Assembly: GCF_003325375.1 (NCBI RefSeq)
Contig: NZ_CP030862.1
Location: 6,689,501 to 6,753,500 of the forward strand
Origin: Streptomyces globosus
GTDB lineage: Bacteria > Actinomycetota > Actinomycetes > Streptomycetales > Streptomycetaceae
Direction of reading: 5' to 3'
DNA: 64,000 bases
Part shown: one piece after another, positions 1 to 9,157 of the stretch
How positions within the stretch are numbered: the stretch's first letter is position 1
How the letters are laid out: the number at the start of each line of letters is the position of its first letter
Made by a program: the position numbers and the translations under genes
The notes under the pieces: model-generated
What the model was told of the DNA's origin: nothing
The model's input: only the letters and a program-made list of their open reading frames with translations
The model's database searches: none

Positions 1-346
1 CTCCCGATGGGTGGTTGGTGCAAGGCGGTTCCTTCAGCGTACCCGCCCGAAATTTCTACGCGGGTAGATTTGCGGAGGGGGTCGTACGGCCGCCGTTCGG
101 CCTTCACCAACGCTTCGCAAAATCCGCCGGAAAACCCCCGACTCGGCATTGCGGCGGGACACGCGCAGACAATTAACTGGGCTTCGCAATGCAATGGCAA
201 TCGCGGTACAAAGGAATCCCCGGGCAGGCGGGATTTGCCACCCCGCTTCGGGGCCGGAAAACCGCATTGCTCCGAAACATCCACACAGGCGACATCACCG
301 CACGTCAACGGACGGCGGCGAGTGGCCCACGAAGGGATCGAGATCC
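1..346. other. Non-coding stretch upstream of lsrL
   Basis: No convincing gene is seen here; the reading frames that cross it lack Streptomyces codon bias. It contains a few AT-rich patches, for example around 50-75 and 165-200, that are unusual against the GC-rich background. It presumably holds the lsrL promoter, but I could not define -35 and -10 boxes. Confidence 0.5.
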
Positions 347-664
347 GTGGCGCAGCGCGTAGTGGTCACTCTCTCCGACGACATCGACGGCGGAGAAGCG
401 GCGGAAACCGTCACGTTCGGCCTGGACGGGAAGTCCTACGAGATCGATCTCAATCCGGCCAACGCGAAGAAACTCCGGAAGAGCCTGGCGCCGTACGTGG
501 CGGCCGGCCGCCGGCAGTCCCGCTCCGGGCGGGCCTTCAAGCACACCTCCCTCGCCCCCGACCCGGCGGTGGTCCGCGCCTGGGCCCGGTCGCACGACTT
601 CGACGTGCCCCCGCGGGGCCGGATCCCCAAGCGCGTCTACGAGGCGTACGAGCAGGCGCACTGA
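347..664 (+). CDS. lsrL: Lsr2-family nucleoid-associated protein (LsrL-like)
   Basis: This is a 105-residue DNA-bridging protein of the Lsr2 family, which are H-NS-like xenogeneic silencers that bind AT-rich DNA. The N-terminal part (AQRVVVTLSDDIDGGEA, then a beta-hairpin with FGLDGKSYEIDL) is the dimerisation domain. The C-terminal part (about residues 65-105) is the DNA-binding domain, with an AT-hook-like R-G-R in PPRGRIPKRVYEAY. I chose the GTG at 347 because the protein then starts exactly where Lsr2 proteins start and has the usual length; the frame is open further upstream but that part has no family resemblance. Streptomyces carry two paralogues, Lsr2 and LsrL. The neighbourhood (tRNA-Gly, two-component pair, purC) suggests this is LsrL, but that rests on remembered gene order. 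Confidence 0.9.
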   Translation: MAQRVVVTLSDDIDGGEAAETVTFGLDGKSYEIDLNPANAKKLRKSLAPYVAAGRRQSRSGRAFKHTSLAPDPAVVRAWARSHDFDVPPRGRIPKRVYEAYEQAH

Positions 665-793
665 GCCGCGGGCGCGCAGGCGGCCCCGGCCGCGGCGTGG
701 GCCGGGGGCGGATTTGGCATCCACCCCCTGTCGTCCGCTAGTGTGTGGATCACGCCGAGGGGCGAGGCCGCAGGTCAGAGCCCCGAAGGTCGT

Positions 794-865
794 GCGGGTG
801 TAGTTCAGTAGCAGAACATCCCCCTTCCAGGGGGAAGGCGCAGTGTGCGATCCCTGTCACCCGCT
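794..865 (+). tRNA. tRNA-Gly(TCC)
   Basis: A 72-nt cloverleaf. The acceptor stem GCGGGTG pairs with CACCCGC, followed by discriminator T. The D arm is GTTC/GAAC. The anticodon stem TCCCC/GGGGA encloses the loop CTTCCAG, giving anticodon TCC. No CCA is encoded. Confidence 0.95.
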
Positions 866-943
866 CGCAGGCTTTACCCACCACTCCGGTGGATCGGGTA
901 GAGTGATGCACGCATCGCGCGGCCGTCGCGCCGAGGCGGGCAT

Positions 944-1016
<73 letters not shown>

Positions 1017-1022
1017 CAGCTG

Positions 1023-1055
1023 CGAAGGGCCCTGATCATCGATCAGGGCCCTTCG
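1023..1055 (+). terminator. Rho-independent-type hairpin after tRNA-Gly copy 1
   Basis: A perfect 15-bp inverted repeat (arms 1023-1037 and 1041-1055, core AAGGGCCCTGATC) with a 3-nt loop lies 7 nt after the tRNA. There is little of a T-tract, as is usual in Streptomyces. Confidence 0.85.
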
Positions 1056-1195
1056 TCGTATGCCCTCGAACCCGCGCCACTGACAAATGTCATCCTCGGC
1101 GATGATCACGTGCACTGGTGCGGCGGCCGGCCCGCCGCCAGGCTTGGACCGTGAGGGGCGCCCGCCCGAGGGCGCCGGGGGGACGGACGGGGACC

Positions 1196-2443
1196 GTGTC
1201 GAGACTGACCGGATGGTGGAGGAACCGCAGCAGCGCGGCCAAGGTCGAGCTGTACACGCGCTGGTCGTTCCACTTCTTCATGGCCATCGAGGCGCTCGCG
1301 CTCGTCGGCGCGCTCGGCGCGATGCCGAAGCACGTCGCCCCGGCCCTCCTCCTGCCCGTACTGGCCCACCCCGTGCTGTTCGGGGTGCTGTCCGCCAGGG
1401 CACTGGACTGGGCCCTGGGCCGCCGCGAGCGCCCCGTACGGCACGCCGCCGCCTTCTCCGCCCTGACCGTGGTGCTCGTGGCCGCCCTGCTCCTGCTGCA
1501 CTCCGCCGGGAAGGCCGGAGACGGCAACGCCACCCCGATCATCGTGGTCAACACCGTCGCCTTCGCTACGGGCGCCCTCGCCCTCGCCCTGGACAAGGTC
1601 CGCCACATGGCGTGCCTGCCCGCCGCGGCGGCCGTGCTCGCCGGGCTGCCGTCCGCGGCACTGCGACCCCCCATGGAAGCAGCCGGATACGCGACCGGGG
1701 TCTTCCTCACCAGCCTCCTCCTCACCTTCACCTGCGCCTTCTCCGCCTGGCTCCTCAAGACCGTCCACGAACTCGACCGCGCCCGCGAGCTCCAGGCCCA
1801 GCTCGCCGTCGCCGAGGAGCGCCTCCGCTTCGGCCGGGACCTGCACGACGTCATGGGCCGCAACCTCGCCGTCATCGCCCTGAAGAGCGAACTCGCCGTG
1901 CAGCTGGCCCGCCGCGAGCGCCCCGAGGCCGTGGACCAGATGATCGAGGTCCAGCGGATCGCCCGCGAATCCCAGCGCGAGGTGCGCGACGTCGTCCGCG
2001 GCTACCGGGAGGCCGACCTCGCGGTCGAGCTGGAGGGTGCCCGCGGCGTCCTCGCCGCGGCCGGCATGGACTGCAGGGTCGAGGTGGAGGCCGGGCGGGC
2101 CCTGCGCCCCGAGGTGCAGTCGGCGCTCGGGTGGGTGGTCCGCGAGGCCACCACGAACGTGCTGCGGCACGGCGACGCCCGGTCCTGTGTGATCCGCCTC
2201 ACCGTTCCCGCCGAGAGCCCCGGCGGCGCGGCCGCCGGCGACGGCGCGCTCACCCTGGACGTGGAGAACGACGGAGCCCCGGGCGCCCCCGCCGGGCCCC
2301 CCGGCTCGGGACTGGCCGGGCTGCGGGAGCGGCTCGCCGCCCTGGACGGCACTCTGGAGGCCGGCCCGCTCGGCGACGGCCGGTTCCGGCTGCGCGCCCG
2401 GATCCCCGGGCGCCAACTGCGAGGACTGGAGGTGCGGGCATGA
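1196..2443 (+). CDS. DesK/NarL-type sensor histidine kinase
   Basis: A membrane sensor kinase of the HisKA_3 class (415 residues from the GTG at 1196). Several hydrophobic segments fill the first ~150 residues, for example around LALVGALGAM and VVLVAALLLL. The dimerisation/phosphoacceptor helix follows with RDLHDVMGRNLAVIALKSE, where the histidine of RDLHD is the acceptor. The HATPase_c domain carries the N-box VVREATTNVLRHG and the GLAGLRERLAALDG segment. I preferred GTG 1196 because a purine-rich stretch (ggggggacggacgggg) precedes it and the upstream extension is low-complexity Arg/Pro. It overlaps the downstream regulator gene as ATGA, so the two are translationally coupled. The stimulus is unknown. 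Confidence 0.9.
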   Translation: MSRLTGWWRNRSSAAKVELYTRWSFHFFMAIEALALVGALGAMPKHVAPALLLPVLAHPVLFGVLSARALDWALGRRERPVRHAAAFSALTVVLVAALLLLHSAGKAGDGNATPIIVVNTVAFATGALALALDKVRHMACLPAAAAVLAGLPSAALRPPMEAAGYATGVFLTSLLLTFTCAFSAWLLKTVHELDRARELQAQLAVAEERLRFGRDLHDVMGRNLAVIALKSELAVQLARRERPEAVDQMIEVQRIARESQREVRDVVRGYREADLAVELEGARGVLAAAGMDCRVEVEAGRALRPEVQSALGWVVREATTNVLRHGDARSCVIRLTVPAESPGGAAAGDGALTLDVENDGAPGAPAGPPGSGLAGLRERLAALDGTLEAGPLGDGRFRLRARIPGRQLRGLEVRA

Positions 2444-3051
2444 GCCCCGTGCGCGTACTGCTGGCCGACGACGAGCACCTGATCCGCGGCGCGCTCGCCG
2501 CCCTGCTCGCCCTGGAGGACGACCTGCTGGTCGTCGCCGAGGCGGCATCGGGGCCCGAGGCGCTGGCAATGGCCCGCGCGCACCGGCCCGACGTGGCGGT
2601 GCTCGACCTGCAGATGCCGGGGGCGGACGGCGTGAGCGTCGCCACGTCCCTGAAGGCCGAGCTCCCCGACTGCCGCACCATGATCGTCACCAGTCACGGG
2701 CGGCCCGGCCACCTCAAGCGGGCCCTCGCCGCGGGCGTGCGGGCGTTCGCCCCGAAGACCGTGTCGGCGCAGCGGCTCGCCGAGCTCATCCGCACCGTGC
2801 ACGCGGGCGGCCGGTACGTGGACCCCGAGTTGGCGGCCGACGCGATCAGCGCCGGCGACTCGCCGCTGACCGCCCGCGAGGCCGAGGTGCTGGAGCTCGC
2901 CGGGGACGGCGCGCCGATCGCGGAGATCGCCGAACGGGCCGGTCTGTCGCAGGGCACCGTACGCAACTACCTGTCGTCGGCGGCCTCGAAGCTGGGAGCC
3001 GAGAACCGGCACACCGCGGTGCGTCTCGCCAGGGAGCGGGGTTGGGTATAG
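2440..3051 (+). CDS. LuxR/NarL-family response regulator
   Basis: A 203-residue two-domain regulator, partner of the overlapping kinase gene. The receiver domain has the acidic pair DDE near the N-terminus (LLADDEHLIRG), the phosphoacceptor Asp in VAVLDLQMPGADG, the conserved Thr/Ser in MIVTSHG and the Lys in FAPKTV. The C-terminal LuxR-type helix-turn-helix begins at SPLTAREAEVLELAG and contains IAERAGLSQGTVRNYLSSAASKLGAENRHTAV. The start overlaps the kinase stop by 4 nt. It resembles DesR-type regulators in layout, but the target genes cannot be read from the sequence. Confidence 0.92.
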   Translation: MSPVRVLLADDEHLIRGALAALLALEDDLLVVAEAASGPEALAMARAHRPDVAVLDLQMPGADGVSVATSLKAELPDCRTMIVTSHGRPGHLKRALAAGVRAFAPKTVSAQRLAELIRTVHAGGRYVDPELAADAISAGDSPLTAREAEVLELAGDGAPIAEIAERAGLSQGTVRNYLSSAASKLGAENRHTAVRLARERGWV

Positions 3052-3073
3052 TGGTGCCCGCGCCACGGCGCCT

Positions 3074-3146
<73 letters not shown>

Positions 3147-3152
3147 CCACAG

Positions 3153-3183
3153 GGAAGCCCCCGGTCACCGACCGGGGGCTTCC
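3153..3183. terminator. Hairpin between tRNA-Gly copy 2 and purC
   Basis: A 14-bp perfect inverted repeat (GGAAGCCCCCGGTC with its complement) with a 3-nt loop ACC. It sits between a plus-strand tRNA and the 3' end of minus-strand purC, so it probably terminates from both sides. Confidence 0.85.
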
Positions 3184-3227
3184 GGCGTCTCCCCCCTCGG
3201 CGCGGCTCGGCCGAGGGGGGCGCGCGT

Positions 3228-4130
3228 TCAGGACCAGGACAGGCCGGTGAGCCGCTCGTACGCCTCGACGTACTTGGCGCGGGTCTGCTCGACGACGTCC
3301 TGCGGCAGGGCGGGCGGCGGCAGTTCGCCCTTGGGGTCCCAACCGGAGGCCGGGGAGGACAGCCAGTCGCGGACGAACTGCTTGTCGAAGGACGGCTGGG
3401 CGCGGCCCGGCTCCCACAGGTCGGCCGGCCAGAAGCGGGACGAGTCGGGGGTCAGCACCTCGTCGGCGGCGACCAGCGTGCCGTCGCGGTCGAAACCGAA
3501 CTCGAACTTGGTGTCCGCGAGGATGATCCCGCGCTCGCGGGCGATGTCCCGGGCACGCCCGTAGACGTCCAGGGTCGTCCGGCGCAGCAGGGCGGCGGTC
3601 TCGGCGCCGGTGGTGCGGGCCACCTCCTCGTACGAGACGTTCTCGTCGTGCTCGCCGACCTCCGCCTTGGCGGCCGGCGTGAAGATCGGCGCGGGCAGCT
3701 CCGAGCCGTCCACGAGCCCCTCGGGCAGCGCGAGCCCGCACACCGTACGGGTCTGCCGGTACTCGGCGAGGCCGGAGCCGGTGAGGTAGCCGCGGGCGAC
3801 GCACTCGACCGGGACCATCTCCAGGTCCTTGCAGACCAGGGTGCGGCCCTCCCAGTCGGCGGGGGCGCCGGCGGGCAGGCCGGTCCCGATGACGTGGTTC
3901 GGGACGAGGTCGGCGAGCTGGTCGAACCACCACAGCGACAGCTGTGTCAGGACGCGGCCCTTGTCCGGGATGCCGGTGGGCAGCACCCAGTCGAAGGCGG
4001 AGATGCGGTCGCTGGCGACCATGACGAGGTTGCCGTCCCCGTCGCGGTAGAGGTCCCGCACCTTGCCGGTGTGGAGGTGGACGAGGCCCGGCACCTGCAC
4101 CGGCTCGGGCTTTTCGACGAATCCGGACAC
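3228..4130 (-). CDS. purC: Phosphoribosylaminoimidazole-succinocarboxamide synthase
   Basis: SAICAR synthetase of de novo purine synthesis: it joins CAIR and L-aspartate with ATP. It has 300 residues, the usual length for the stand-alone enzyme. The start (SGFVEKPEPVQVPGLVHLHTGKVRDLY) carries the nucleotide-binding GKVRDLY motif. Further hallmarks are SDRISAFDWVLPTGIPDKG, VECVARGYLTGSGLAEY, and the C-terminal FDKQFVRDWL. It is monocistronic here, with a bidirectional hairpin downstream; purD is about 4 kb away on the same strand. Confidence 0.97.
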   Translation of the reverse strand: MSGFVEKPEPVQVPGLVHLHTGKVRDLYRDGDGNLVMVASDRISAFDWVLPTGIPDKGRVLTQLSLWWFDQLADLVPNHVIGTGLPAGAPADWEGRTLVCKDLEMVPVECVARGYLTGSGLAEYRQTRTVCGLALPEGLVDGSELPAPIFTPAAKAEVGEHDENVSYEEVARTTGAETAALLRRTTLDVYGRARDIARERGIILADTKFEFGFDRDGTLVAADEVLTPDSSRFWPADLWEPGRAQPSFDKQFVRDWLSSPASGWDPKGELPPPALPQDVVEQTRAKYVEAYERLTGLSWS

Positions 4131-4227
4131 GGGGTCTCCCTGTGGTTCTGTACGAGCGCAGCCCCATTCTCCCGCACCGGCCGTGCAGCGGCCGACGAGG
4201 GTCGGGGCGGCGGGGGCGGCGCCCGGC

Positions 4228-5706
4228 TCAGTCCCTCTTGCAGATCCGGTCGAGGAGGTTCGCCGTGGCCCGCTGGATCCGCTCGTCGACGTGCCCGGGG
4301 CGGTCCAGCGCCGGGGACCACGCGAAGGTGCCGGAGGCGAAGACCAGCGCCCCGCTCGGCGCCCGGTACAGGGAGGTCTCCTGGTGCCGCCGCACCCCCT
4401 CGCCGTCGAGGTACGGGGAGTGCGCGAGGAGGATCCGGTCGTGGTGCTCGGGCAGCTGGGTGCGCGGGAAGTACCGGTCGGCCTCGCCCGCGACCAGGCC
4501 GGGCAGCTCGTCGTTCTCGCCGGCCCCGGTGGAGTCCCACAGCCAGTGCTCGGCGTTGCGGACGACGAGCGGGGCGGGCTCCGGGACCCGGCCCGCGTAC
4601 TGGATGCCGAGGAGCTGCTGCTCCGGGCGGTCGACCTCGCGCCACAGGCAGGGGCGGCCCGGGCCGCGGCGTTTTCGGCAGGTCAGGAGCCGGTCGGGAA
4701 CCCCCGAGGGGGAGGGGCCGAGTTCGACCTGCCAGTACATGGTGTTCGCGGAGAGGAAGACGAGGGAGGTGCCGTGGTCGCGGGCCCGCTCGGCGGTGCG
4801 GCGCATGGCCGCCGACCAGTACTCGTCGTGGCCGGGGAAGACGAGGCCGCGGTAGCGGGTGGGGTCGACGCGGCCGGCGTGCAGGTCCCGGGTGTCGGCG
4901 TAGGCGAGGTCGTAGCCGTAGCGCTCGGCCCAGCGGATGAAGTCGTAGGCGTGGCCGACGTGCAGCGGGAGCCCGGCGCCGGCGTAGGGGCGGTCGAAGG
5001 AGACGGTGACCGCCGCGTCGCGCTCGCCGAGCAGCCGGCCGTCCGCGTCCCAGGCGTGGTAGAGGCTGGCGCCCGTGCGGCCGTCCTCCGGGTACAGGTT
5101 GTACGCCTGCCAGGTGACGTCCGGCAGCAGCAGGAGCAGGTCGGCGGGGTGCTCGTCTCGGACGGTGAACGGGATGTGGGACCGGTAGCCGTCGGCGGTG
5201 GTCAGCACGGCGACGTAGGCGCCGAGGTTCCAGTACGAGGGGACCTGCAGCCGCCACGACAGCCACCAGTGGTGGCAGGACACGGTCCGGTCGGCGGTCA
5301 GCGGGGGCGGCTGCACGATCCCGGAGAGGCGGGGGCTGGTGGTGATCTTCGAGGCGCCGTCGCCGCCGTAGTGGCCGATGCGGTAGACGTCGACGGAGAA
5401 CTGCTGGGGCGGGTCGACCGTGATGTGGAAGTCGATGGCCTCGCCCGGGGCCACCGCCCCGGTGGAGGCGAACCCCTTGATCTGCCGGTGCACGTCGTCC
5501 GCGGTGCGGGGGCCGCCGCTGCCCGTGGCGCGGGCCGGCCGGCCGGGGGCGATGGCCGGGTCGACGTACCACGGCACGACCTGCCCGGTGTCGCCGAAGT
5601 AGACCTCGCTGCCGCGGAACCACGGCAGCGGGCCCTGCCCGAAGGGGTCGTTCACCGCATGGGCGAGTGCCCCCGACTCCCACCGCCGGATCTGGTCCGA
5701 ACCCAT
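4228..5706 (-). CDS. N,N-dimethylformamidase beta-subunit-like protein
   Basis: A 492-residue protein resembling the C-terminal part of the large subunit of N,N-dimethylformamidase (DMFA2_C-type), a family widespread in actinobacteria with mostly unknown substrates. Visible features: an immunoglobulin-like N-terminal half (AVAPGEAIDFHITVDPPQQFSVDVYRIG), then a Rossmann-like or glutamine-amidotransferase-like half with YRGLVFPGHDEYWS and RGLVF/LVFLSANTMYW. The frame is open far upstream to 7632, but the start at 5706 (MGSDQIRRWE) is preceded by a purine-rich RBS (gagggagggg) and begins the recognisable domain. It has no signal peptide. The enzymatic activity is inferred only from the family name. 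Confidence 0.75.
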   Translation of the reverse strand: MGSDQIRRWESGALAHAVNDPFGQGPLPWFRGSEVYFGDTGQVVPWYVDPAIAPGRPARATGSGGPRTADDVHRQIKGFASTGAVAPGEAIDFHITVDPPQQFSVDVYRIGHYGGDGASKITTSPRLSGIVQPPPLTADRTVSCHHWWLSWRLQVPSYWNLGAYVAVLTTADGYRSHIPFTVRDEHPADLLLLLPDVTWQAYNLYPEDGRTGASLYHAWDADGRLLGERDAAVTVSFDRPYAGAGLPLHVGHAYDFIRWAERYGYDLAYADTRDLHAGRVDPTRYRGLVFPGHDEYWSAAMRRTAERARDHGTSLVFLSANTMYWQVELGPSPSGVPDRLLTCRKRRGPGRPCLWREVDRPEQQLLGIQYAGRVPEPAPLVVRNAEHWLWDSTGAGENDELPGLVAGEADRYFPRTQLPEHHDRILLAHSPYLDGEGVRRHQETSLYRAPSGALVFASGTFAWSPALDRPGHVDERIQRATANLLDRICKRD

Positions 5707-5957
5707 TCCGCGCCCCTCCCTCGCTCCCCCGTACGGTCCTCTGCTGCATGCTGCCGGCACGGCTCGGCTGCCCGGGCGACCGACCGCGGCCGGTCCCAGC
5801 ACATCACATAACGCGCTGATTCCGTCACCGTTCGCCACAACCGGCCACCGCCCGGAAATCAGCCCTGCCCCGGCACGGCGAACGGGAGTTGCCTGTGGGA
5901 TTCCAGTGGTGCAGGAGGCGGGCCCCGGCGCCGGTGAGCCAGGGGCAGCCGGGGCGG

Positions 5958-7556
5958 TCAGAGGAGGCGGATCGGCTTCTCCGGGCGGATGCCCAGGGCT
6001 GCGAGCCAGTCGCGGAGGGGTTCCGCGTCGCCGTCCTCCACGAGGCTCAGGACGCGGGGGGCGAGGTCCTGGCGGCGCTCCCCGGCAAGCAGGAGGACGG
6101 GGCCGTCCAGCCAGTCCAGGCCCGGGCCGGCGCCCACGCCGTCGACGGCAGCGCAGCACACCGCGGCCGTCACGTGGTCGGCGAGCAGGTCGCGGCCGCT
6201 GCGCTGCGGCTGGAGCGGGAACAGCGGCACCGCGTCCGCCCCCCGCACCGGCTCGGCGCGGTGCTCCGCGGAACGTTCCTCCCTGGCCACATCGGCGCTG
6301 AGGCGCCCCGCCAGCGCCTCCCCGGGGCCGCCCTCGCCGCCCCCGCCCGCCAGGTAGCCGAGAACCCGGTCCAGGGTGGGCCCGGTGCCGGCCGGCACTG
6401 CAAGGGCGTCCAGCGCGGCATGCAGCCGGGCCGCCTCCCGGCGCCACTTGCGGTCCACGACCTCCTCCGGGTACGCGGCCCAGTCCACGGGCGACCACTG
6501 CGGCCCCGGCTCGGCCGGGCCGCCGTGGAACAGCCGCGCGGCGAGCAGCGAGGCGGCCTCGTCCACCGCGCCGGGGCGCTCCAGCAGGTCGCAGGCGGGC
6601 CGCTCGCCCAGCCGGGAGGTGAACCCGTCGGCCAGCCGGTCCCGCCGGGACAGCTCGGTCAACGCGGAGACGACCCCCGCGTCGAGGTGGGAGGGCCAGC
6701 GGCCCATCCGCCAGGCGGGCAGCGCCACCCTGGTCAGCAGCCGGTCCCAGCCCGCGTACGCGAGGCCGACCTGCTCCTGGGCGGTGATCCGCAGACCGTA
6801 GTCGACCCGCTCGGCCCGCGCGGACGCGGCGGCGGCGACACCCCGCTCCATCTCGGCGGCGTCGTCCCGGCAGAGCCGCAGCAGCAGCCGGGCCGGGCGG
6901 CCGATCCAGCCGAGGCCGGGCCTGCTGCCCACGTCGGCGGCGGCGTCGAGCCCACGGACGAAGCTCCGGGCGTCGGCTATGTCCGGGTGCGCGGAGGGCC
7001 CCGTACCGGCGACGACGGGCGCGAGCACCGCCCGCAGCTCCGCCACCCGCATCCACCACAGGAACGGGGAGCCGATCACCAGCACCGGCGCGGCGCCGGG
7101 CGCGCTGCCCGGGCCGGCGGCCGCGCCCCGCCGCCGGTGGGCCGCATGCGTGCGGTCCTCCAGCCAGCTGTCGCAGTCCGGCGCGAGCGCTATGGCCGAC
7201 GGGGCGGGCACCTCCATCCGGTCGGCCAGGTCCCGCACCAGCCGGTACAGGTCGGGCGCCTCCGACTCGGCCAACGGCACGGTCGGGGTCACGGGCGGGC
7301 CCGCGCGCAGCACCACGGCGGCGAAGACGCCCGCGGCGAGCAGCACGACAGCAGCCACCGCGCAGACGACGAGGGTGACCAGCGGCCACGGATCGCCGGC
7401 GAGCCGGCCCGTCATGCGGGCGGTCACCAGAACCACCGCCGCGGCGGCGGGCAGCAGGCAGAGGGCCAGCGCCCTGCTCCGCACGCGGAGCACAGCCAGG
7501 GCCCGGGAGCGCGCGGACGGCGCGCCGCCTTCCCGATACGAACCGGTTCCGGACAC
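5958..7556 (-). CDS. Two-TM membrane protein, apparent degenerate M48-type metallopeptidase
   Basis: 532 residues. Two transmembrane helices lie near the N-terminus (ALCLLPAAAAVVLVTARM and VTLVVCAVAAVVLLAAGVFA). A segment then has the layout of M48/HtpX-like peptidases: DLYRLVRDLADRMEVPAPS, then a basic/exposed loop, then PFLWWMRVAELRAVLAPVVAG. In true M48 enzymes the last helix reads E-L-R-A-V-L-A-H-E-x-x-H; here the two zinc histidines and the glutamate are replaced (APVVAG). The remaining ~300 residues are helical, rich in Ala/Arg/Leu, with no zinc-binding ExxxD-type motif that I can see. It is therefore probably a non-catalytic relative. The function is unknown; the homology is inferred from pattern and topology, not a search. 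Confidence 0.8.
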   Translation of the reverse strand: MSGTGSYREGGAPSARSRALAVLRVRSRALALCLLPAAAAVVLVTARMTGRLAGDPWPLVTLVVCAVAAVVLLAAGVFAAVVLRAGPPVTPTVPLAESEAPDLYRLVRDLADRMEVPAPSAIALAPDCDSWLEDRTHAAHRRRGAAAGPGSAPGAAPVLVIGSPFLWWMRVAELRAVLAPVVAGTGPSAHPDIADARSFVRGLDAAADVGSRPGLGWIGRPARLLLRLCRDDAAEMERGVAAAASARAERVDYGLRITAQEQVGLAYAGWDRLLTRVALPAWRMGRWPSHLDAGVVSALTELSRRDRLADGFTSRLGERPACDLLERPGAVDEAASLLAARLFHGGPAEPGPQWSPVDWAAYPEEVVDRKWRREAARLHAALDALAVPAGTGPTLDRVLGYLAGGGGEGGPGEALAGRLSADVAREERSAEHRAEPVRGADAVPLFPLQPQRSGRDLLADHVTAAVCCAAVDGVGAGPGLDWLDGPVLLLAGERRQDLAPRVLSLVEDGDAEPLRDWLAALGIRPEKPIRLL

Positions 7557-7786
7557 GGCCGGACCTCACCCCCTCTGCCCTGCGGCGGTTTCGCTCACTC
7601 CCCCACTGTGACACCCGCCACTGACATCGCAATGCCGGTGGGCCAAGTGCCGGAATGCTTGCGCCGCACCCTAGTTGGGGAGCGGCCGGCAGTCAGCCGG
7701 ACAGTATGACGATCACTCGATGGAATGGCTTTGGGCAAAGCTGCTGCGTTCGAACGCGGCCGGATGCACTCGCACACGCACATGCG

Positions 7787-7827
7787 CGCGGGCCCGGTGC
7801 GCAGGTCTCTCGCGCACCGGGCCCGCG
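7787..7827 (-). terminator. Terminator of purD
   Basis: A 16-bp inverted repeat (7787-7802 against 7812-7827, core GGGCCCGGTGCGC) with a loop of about 9 nt, lying 17 nt beyond the purD stop. Confidence 0.8.
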
Positions 7828-7843
7828 TCGCGGATCTGCCTGC

Positions 7844-9097
<1,254 letters not shown>

Positions 9098-9157
9098 GCC
9101 ATGCAGCCTAGCCCGCCCGCGCGCCGGCCCTTTGTGCGGCCACCCGAAAACGGGTCC

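Noticed and set aside
4228..7632. A 1134-codon minus-strand frame covering both the DMFase-like gene and the membrane-protein gene
   Set aside because: Only the part from 5706 downward matches a family and has an RBS; the upstream part is antisense or out-of-frame reading of the M48-like gene.
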